Below are positions 37,686 to 64,000 of a DNA stretch of 64,000 bases, piece after piece. This stretch comes from Plecoglossus altivelis (lineage: Eukaryota > Chordata > Actinopteri > Osmeriformes > Plecoglossidae), in the NCBI GenBank assembly GCA_036571765.1, contig BROE01000024.1, forward strand, positions 4,072,016 through 4,136,015, written 5' to 3'. Position numbers and translations under genes: made by a program. The notes below the pieces were generated by a model, which saw only the letters and a list, made by a program, of their open reading frames with translations, was not told where the DNA came from and ran no database searches. How positions within the stretch are numbered: the stretch's first letter is position 1; each line of letters opens with the position of its first letter.

Positions 37686-37725
<40 letters not shown>

Positions 37726-38079
37726 AGTGTCGATGCTGCTGAGTGTCGAGTCCAATCCCCGGTGTGTTATCTCTCTGCTAGACAGTCGGTAACGGAGCTG
37801 CTCCTCACGGGAGCAAACGGTAGGCGCACGAGGAAGGGAGGGAATGAAAAAGCGCGAGGGGTTTCATTCTGGTGACACATGTCAGATATATAGGCTTGAG
37901 CTGTGGAATGTATCGGATGCCAGAGCAAACACACACGGGCTGTCCCGCGCTATGCCGCGCACTCTAACGTCGCTGCACTAACGGGAGACAAACTCCCGCG
38001 GAAAGAGGGAAAGACACATTGGAGAGACAGATTGCGGGACTGGGCGACGGACGCGGCGGAGAGTGTGTGAAGTTTCCCG
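37540..38079 (+). promoter_or_regulatory. CpG-rich promoter and 5' UTR of cnksr2
   Basis: CpG content rises (gccgcgcagccacccacgg near 37607; ccgcgctatgccgcgcac near 37945; gcgacggacgcggcggag near 38044), with a GA run at 37690-37720, directly before the start codon at 38080. I place no specific transcription start. Confidence 0.5.
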
Positions 38080-58111
<20,032 letters not shown>

Positions 58112-59263
58112 CACACACGCTCGCACATTAAACGGTGTTGAGAATGATTCCAGAAGCAAATAAACCCCATTCTGATGGACCCAGACTGCCAGACTGTTGG
58201 TGCAATAGGCCGACAGTACCAGAGGAGGAACTGGACTTGTTTCTGGCGAGCAGCACCCACAGAGACAGTAGCAGACACGTCAGCTGCCTGCTGCCTCCGC
58301 ATGGTTTGTAGCCGTCTTCTCTTCCAGACGACGATGGATAGGTAGAGCTCAGGAACCACTTTCCGACCACTCCCGCATCAGCGAGAAAGACTGCTTTGCC
58401 CCGGCTGTAACACAGGCACACACAGAACACCTATCCACACACATCAACGCAACACACATACACATGCGCACACACGCAGTCTAAAAGGGCCCTAAACGAG
58501 CTTGGACCAGAGACTACTTGTGGAATCGCTTCCTCCGATAGCGGCACGGAGCAGTGTCTCTCTGACGTCTGATTAGACCGACGTTTTCCAGTCTGTTTCT
58601 ATATCCTGCTTGATGTGCCATGTTTGTATCACCGGACAGGTTGTGTTTGCACAGTACGATGATGCAGCCTTCTAGCGATACTTAGAGCGCTATACCTAGC
58701 GAATGTTTATGATGCTGACAAAACTGTGTATAAGGCACTGAGTGTTTTGTGCAGGCAAGGACTCTATTTATATTTATGTGTAGTCAGCTTGTAGGAATGA
58801 TGCGCACACTTCTTTTCTACGAGGGCCAGAGTTTGTGCAGGTTTTGGGTCTCACTCACATGGCATGAGGGAGATCATACTTTAGAGATTGTGTGATTTCT
58901 ACGCATGTGTTAGGTCTGGGCTCCGGCTCAAAACCTGGTCTTCCTGCGGAATGTCAGGCAGTGCAGTGCATGTCACCTAGAAGCTAGATTATACCAGATA
59001 TTCTATATATTCTCAATAGGAATACCTGTTACAGATGTAATCATTGTACTGCTGCCGCCAACTGCACTCTCCCTCGAGACGCTGCACACAACTAAAGCAA
59101 TTGTACACTAGTGTACACACACACACACACACACACTCACACACACATATGTACAAGTGCACACACACAGGCACATACACTCACTCACACATACGTACGT
59201 ACAAATGCACACACACAGGCGCATACACTCACACATATCTACAAAACACAAACACGCGCATGC

Positions 59264-59298
<35 letters not shown>

Positions 59299-59835
59299 CG
59301 CACTTGTGCACATACGTGTAGGTCAGAAGATAACACACACAATTTTGTTTTACTATCCTAGATGGCCCCAACCATTCACTTCCATTCAGAATGTTATCTC
59401 TATCCACTAAAGCGAAACCCTTCCCCCCTCACCAGACCACTCTCACAGACCCGCACAAAGTAGACACACACACACACGCGCACACACACACACACACACA
59501 CACACATTGTTCTCAGTCTGGTTGCTCTCCATATGCTGCTCATTGTGGTGGGTTCTAGTGGCATGTGTTGTTATTGATATAGATTTTGTGTCATAGATTT
59601 TTTCGATCGCTCTTTATTCCCTGTGTGACACACAGTAGTGCTACAGTATATATTGTTTTGACTTACTGTCTTTCCGTTGAGTCAGTTTATGGTATAGCAA
59701 TAGTATTAATGATGCTAATTCTGTTTGTTTATAAATATTTATAATATACATATATAAATATAAATATATCTATATATCTATGACGTTGACGTGTGGGCCA
59801 AGCTGGAGTTAATAAAGTTCAGCTGTTGGGAGGAG
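58112..59835 (+). other. cnksr2 3' untranslated region
   Basis: Long non-coding tail after the stop at 58109-58111, with CA repeats at 59111-59150, 59265-59300 and 59465-59510, then a strongly AT-rich end (tttataaatatttataatat near 59730) leading to a polyadenylation signal. The length is plausible for a neuronal scaffold transcript. Confidence 0.6.
59811..59816 (+). terminator. Polyadenylation signal AATAAA of cnksr2
   Basis: Canonical AATAAA within gttaataaagttcag, followed by a GT-rich stretch (ctgtgtgttccggttcgtctg) that can serve as the downstream element. It is the first convincing signal after the cnksr2 stop and lies before the convergent klhl34. Confidence 0.65.
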
Positions 59836-60850
59836 AGCTGTGTGTTCCGGTTCGTCTGTCCGGGATCGTTCTGAGGCTTGGAACTTCTCACCTGCTTGTC
59901 TTTTTCTGTCATCGAAAGGGTGAAAATGTGTGTGTTTGTGTGTATGCTGTGTGTGTGTGTATGTGTGTACCCGTGTACGTGTACACTGTGTGTGTGTGTT
60001 CATGTGTGCGTGTATCTGTGTGTTTGACAGACTAGGCCATAAAAGCCGTCCCATTCCAAGATGAAGCCAACATGCCCAGAGTAGCAGACAGATGACCACA
60101 ACCAGTCAACGCGTCAGATCACAGAAACTTTATGTTTTTCACATTTCCTCATTCAACGACCATTTGGAATGTTAAACTAGCTAATAATCACATTTGTTCT
60201 GACCATTGTGATAGCAGATGGGATATACATTTGTTAGATATGGATAGAGAGATGACATATGGCACCTGATGTTTTAGCCATTATAGACAATGTTCAGTAT
60301 TCACACTTGGTTGAGTTATTGCAATTTGACACTCGGTCTACAGAAACCACAGGAAACAAACACAGCAGATTCAGACATGCCGCTCGAACTGTTTTCAAGC
60401 ACATTCTTAATAGACTAAAGTAGAACAAAGAGCCAGATTCTGGAACGGAAGGGCTTATTACCTGCCATAGCTGCCCTATGTTCTGTGACTGACGGCTGAG
60501 CAGCAAACTGCACTCTCAGGGTGAGGGAGAGAGCAGAGCAGAGCAGAAGACCAAGGCCAAAGGCTCCTTGTGAAGATTTACTGACGTCTCAGCAGAAAAA
60601 TAAGACGTTCCTACAGATGTTCACAGAGGATGGCAGTTAGCCTAAGCAACTAGGAAATGTTACTTCCTGCTTCTCCCACTATATCCAGGCCTGATTTGCA
60701 TTTTTTCATTCCGAGATCTCTCCTCCTCCTCCTCCTCCTCCTCCTTTCTCTCTCCCTGTTTTGAAAAAGGAGTGGAACACAATATTCCTCTCTTTTATTC
60801 GTGTTTGATGGATCTGTCTAATCATTCCTTCCTGTCTCTGTGTGTGTGTG
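59836..60850. other. Spacer between convergent cnksr2 and klhl34
   Basis: About 1 kb between the two 3' ends. TG repeats at 59925-60020 and a (TCC)n run at 60720-60745. The part next to 60850 should be the klhl34 3' UTR on the minus strand. No gene is seen. Confidence 0.5.
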
Positions 60851-62647
60851 TTAGTTCGGCAGAGCGAGCAGTGTACATTCAGAGCCACACAGAGGTCTGG
60901 GTAGCTGACATATCTCCTTCCAGCGGTCCTTTTCCCTGTCGTATTCTAGAACGCTTTTCACAGTGACTTCCTGTCCGTCCATCCACCTTCTGCCTCCGAA
61001 AAGCAGGATGGTTTCGGACGCAGTGACAGCCATACCATAGCTGAACGAGCCTGTGAGGAGAGGACGGAGGCGGGTCCAGTGGTCCGCCAGCGGATCGTAC
61101 TGCTCTATGTCGCAGAAGGGCTCGTACATTCCCAGAAGGGCATAGATTCTCCCGGCAACTGTTGCCATGTGGTGCCGGAAGCGAGCAATGGACATGGAAG
61201 CTCTTGTCTCCCATGTCTTCCCTCCAGCGCCAAGATCTAGAGAAAGATGCTCTTTGCTGCTGTTTCGCTGGTCCCCATGGCTACCAACTTGGTTACAGCC
61301 CTGGTTGCCCGGGATACCTCCAGAGACAAACAGAGCTTGTCCTAGTACGGCGGAGGCATGGCCATAAAGGGGGCGGGGCAGAGGGGTGGCCCTCCGCCAC
61401 ACCCCTGCAGTCATGTTGTAAAACTCCACGGATGCCGTTGAGGTGTGTGTGTCTGCGCTTGTGTGTTGTCCTCCTATGGCGTATATGACATCATCAACCA
61501 CACAGCATGTGAACTGGGCTCTTCTCTCCAGCATGGACTCCACTTCTTCCCAGCATGCAAAGCGAGGATCATACCGCCACACTTGGTTGGATGTTGTGGT
61601 GGTGAGAGATTTTCCTCTCTCCTCGGTTCCTCCCACAACCACCTCTCCTCCAATCACAAAGAGGAACCCTCCAATGGAGCACACGCAATGGTTCTTTAGC
61701 AGTTGCGGGAGGTTGGTGACCAGTGATGACCACTTCCTGTTTTTGAGGTCAAAAGTTAGCACTTCCTGATCTGGAGAGTCTGGATTGACCCCACCCCCTA
61801 CTAACAGCACATGCTTTGCTGATGATCTCAGAGTGGATTGTCTGCTCTGTCTGATTGGTCGAGCAGCACCTTGCCCGTGATACTCCAGTGCTCGCGTCAC
61901 TTGACTCCTCATGAGAGGTGTGGCCATTGCTGGATGGGCGTGGCTTAGTATCGCAAGGTCAGAGGGGCTGACCAATCCAAAACGTAGACGGCTGAGCAGC
62001 AGATTCGAACGTAGCAACGGGAGCGGTCCGTTCACATCCAACCAATCCAGAGCCAGCCTCACTAGCTCTGCCTCCTTAGCTCCGGGAATCTCTTCAGCCT
62101 CCAGCACGGCTGTCAGTGATTGGATGTTGAGCTCTAAGAGATCCCCCCTTTTGTCTCTTAACAACGCTGCCATTTCTGTGGTAATGGTTTGATTGGCGGC
62201 AGTATGGGCCTCCGGAAGGGCATAGCATTCTGCCAAGTTTGCGTAGAGACAGCAGGTGTTGAGTGACAACCCGTCGTTAAGGAAGCGATCGCATATTGAC
62301 ACAGCCTCATGCACCTGCAGGTACCTGGCGGTTTCCAGGACAATGGGCAGGATGGAAGGAGATAGGCTGAGCCAGCCGGAGTACAAGAAGTCCAGGATGA
62401 TGTCTAGTCCCTGAGGAGTTAGCATCGGGAGGCCAACAGTGGGCGCTAACCTCTCCGCCGTGCTCTCTCCAAACAGAGCCCAGAAGTACTCACTGGAACT
62501 GGCCAATAGGACACGGTGACACGGGAAAGACACCCCTCCAGTTTCCAGGACGACGTCGCACATCCTCCTATCAGATCGCAGACGCTGAAATCCTGACAGA
62601 AGTCCCGCTCCCTGGGAGGAACTGAAGAGGAGAGAGTAACTTTCCAT
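60851..62647 (-). CDS. klhl34: Kelch-like protein 34 (BTB-BACK-Kelch)
   Basis: Probable substrate adaptor of a Cullin-3 ubiquitin ligase. A single uninterrupted frame of 598 residues runs from ATG at 62647 to TAA at 60851. Seen: BTB domain at about residues 20-125 (CDVVLETGGVSFPCHRVLLA, then SSSEYFWALF), BACK domain to about 235 (YLQVHEAVSICDRFLNDGL), and Kelch repeats from about 275 to 595 with Gly-Gly blades (VLLVGGGVNP, FVIGGE, YAIGGQ, FVSGGIPG, LLFGGRRW) and partner Trp residues. Lack of introns and position next to cnksr2 match human KLHL34. Human KLHL34 has, as I recall, an acidic insert between blades; here that region is short. The start fits because it lies just before the BTB and an in-frame stop is close upstream. 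Confidence 0.9.
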   Translation of the reverse strand: MESYSLLFSSSQGAGLLSGFQRLRSDRRMCDVVLETGGVSFPCHRVLLASSSEYFWALFGESTAERLAPTVGLPMLTPQGLDIILDFLYSGWLSLSPSILPIVLETARYLQVHEAVSICDRFLNDGLSLNTCCLYANLAECYALPEAHTAANQTITTEMAALLRDKRGDLLELNIQSLTAVLEAEEIPGAKEAELVRLALDWLDVNGPLPLLRSNLLLSRLRFGLVSPSDLAILSHAHPAMATPLMRSQVTRALEYHGQGAARPIRQSRQSTLRSSAKHVLLVGGGVNPDSPDQEVLTFDLKNRKWSSLVTNLPQLLKNHCVCSIGGFLFVIGGEVVVGGTEERGKSLTTTTSNQVWRYDPRFACWEEVESMLERRAQFTCCVVDDVIYAIGGQHTSADTHTSTASVEFYNMTAGVWRRATPLPRPLYGHASAVLGQALFVSGGIPGNQGCNQVGSHGDQRNSSKEHLSLDLGAGGKTWETRASMSIARFRHHMATVAGRIYALLGMYEPFCDIEQYDPLADHWTRLRPLLTGSFSYGMAVTASETILLFGGRRWMDGQEVTVKSVLEYDREKDRWKEICQLPRPLCGSECTLLALPN

Positions 62648-64000
62648 CCAGAAGTAGGAGACAGAGAGACAAAGGAGGAGAAAAGATGAAGAGAAGAGAG
62701 GGCAGAAAGGGGAAGGGCAAATGGGAAGAGAGAAGAGAGAAGGTAGAGAAAATTAAGGACCGGCTGAGGGGTGAAAATGGGAGAGAGGCAGAGAGGACAG
62801 GTGGACAACAAAAAGAAGGAGTAGAAAGGGTGAAGGTTGAGAGAGGGAGGGAAGAACGGAGTGTAGGGGAGAGAGCTGGAGAGCTGCAGAAGAGGAGAAG
62901 AAAAGAAAAGAGCAGGACACAGAAGAGGAGAGGGAAGATGAGTGTCTTCGGTGTCGAGGTCTCTCAGTCTGTTTGTGTCTCTCTCTGCAGCGACAGGCAT
63001 CTGACACATTAACACTGGGATAGGAAGGTTGACAAGCCGCCCTTAGTACACACACACTCACCCAACCCGCCCCCTGACCGAAAAAAAAACACACCGCCCC
63101 GTGACCTCTATGTGTGTGTGATTGAGTGCGTGAGCTGCCCTTTTCTCTCTGTCCAGGAGGGAGTATCTCTTACCACACACACAATCATACACACACACAC
63201 ACACACATTGTGTGAGCTCTTACTCCTGGGTTCACCGTCCCAAAGGATGATGAGGTCACAGGCAGAGGAGGCAGCTGTTAGTCAGCGCCGAACATTCCGG
63301 AACACCGTTACCACGACTCCTGTCTGTGCCCCCATCGCCATGACGACAAGAATAGAAACACTATCAAAGCCAGAAAGTCACATAACACATGCACGCAAAC
63401 ACACGCACGCACCAATAGATAGAGAACGGGGCATCATTGCTTTTGTGTCTTTTTGTCAGAATCCTTGATGTTCTGCAGGCGTGTTGGTTCAGATCTAGTG
63501 GGACAGAGCTCAGTCTGCTGGCTCATCCTTCTTGGGCCAAACCCAATGCATTAACATCGCTTCACTTGTCATGCAAGCCACTAACAGCTGACGGACTCTG
63601 GTGCATTAGTGGCTTGTTGCTGATCAATGCACACTTGTAATTCTGTTATTTTATGCCTGTAGCCTGTCATTGTGTCTAGTGGAGGAGATAGTTTGAGGGA
63701 TGGAGGGATGGATGGGGGTGGATGGATGGATTGATGGATGAAGGGATAGAGGGGGTTAGGAAGGATAACAGACTGCAGAGTGTCTGCTGTGTTTATGCTG
63801 GTTTAATGAATGTGGGTCTGCTCTGTGATTTACCGCTGTCTGACTTCTGTCCAATACACAGGCGGGCACACACACTCGCACACCCCAACCTCGTGAAGCT
63901 GCATGGTCATCGTCTCTGAATAGCTGCTGGCTGAAATGTATCGTGTGTGTGTGTGTGTGCGCGCGCATGTGTCTGCGCGCGTGTGTCCCAAAATGCAGCA
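62648..64000. other. Region upstream of klhl34, no gene recognised
   Basis: A purine-rich stretch (62660-62940) should include the klhl34 5' UTR/promoter on the minus strand. Further right are CA repeats (63190-63210), a (GGAT)n stretch at about 63698-63740 and TG/CG repeats at the window end. Open frames here show no family resemblance. Confidence 0.4.

Noticed and set aside
62446..63015. 189-residue minus-strand frame upstream of klhl34
   Set aside because: Overlaps the klhl34 start in another frame and translates a pyrimidine-rich 5' region (Ser/Leu/Pro); no family resemblance.

Overview
The window is nuclear DNA of a ray-finned (teleost) fish. The signs are split genes with GT/AG introns, heavy CA/TG and CT microsatellites, teleost-type SINE and hAT-like repeats, and a gene set matching a conserved vertebrate block. 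From general knowledge, SH3KBP1, MAP3K15, CNKSR2 and KLHL34 are neighbours on human Xp22.12, with SH3KBP1 and MAP3K15 in tandem and CNKSR2 and KLHL34 tail to tail. The same orientations are seen here. I cannot name the species.

Layout. 0.46-7.9 kb (+): the 3' two thirds of sh3kbp1 (CIN85 adaptor; second and third SH3 domains, proline-rich linker, C-terminal coiled coil); its 5' exons lie left of the window. 9.2-23.8 kb (+): a complete map3k15 (ASK3 kinase). I resolved 29 exons that join in frame to 1329 codons plus a stop, despite an 841-base N gap in intron 3. 23.8-29.2 kb: gene-poor, with a 1.4 kb minisatellite. 29.2-30.3 kb (+): a small CC chemokine gene. 31.1-31.6 kb: a fragment of a dispersed retroelement. 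31.7-36.2 kb (-): a Toll-like receptor of the TLR11 subfamily (TLR13/21/22/23-like) whose TIR domain is split over three exons, with a fresh-looking hAT-type MITE in its first intron. 38.1-58.1 kb (+): cnksr2 (scaffold of Ras/MAPK signalling), from its SAM-encoding first exon to the conserved C-terminal PDZ ligand; its 3' UTR ends at a polyadenylation signal near 59.81 kb. 60.85-62.65 kb (-): intronless klhl34 (BTB-BACK-Kelch).

The genes form no operon-like unit. Four belong to an old syntenic block of signalling adaptors, kinases and scaffolds. The chemokine and the TLR are immune genes that sit between map3k15 and cnksr2.

The most unusual structure is not a gene but a recurring pattern: at several exon-intron junctions (sh3kbp1 at 3.6-3.9 kb and 5.2-5.4 kb, cnksr2 at 54.8-55.0 kb, more weakly at 55.8 kb) the splice site itself is the unit of a tandem repeat. 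This gives arrays of alternative acceptors or donors, some of which would add amino acids in frame. Many acceptors are also preceded by TG repeats instead of an ordinary pyrimidine tract.

Sequence quality is uneven. A degraded second copy of a map3k15 exon (12.6-13.2 kb), the middle of the 25.6-27.1 kb minisatellite, and 43.2-44.6 kb (which should hold cnksr2 exons 2-4) look like unpolished long-read sequence with many small indels. I see no CRISPR array, prokaryotic gene or clearly new biological system.
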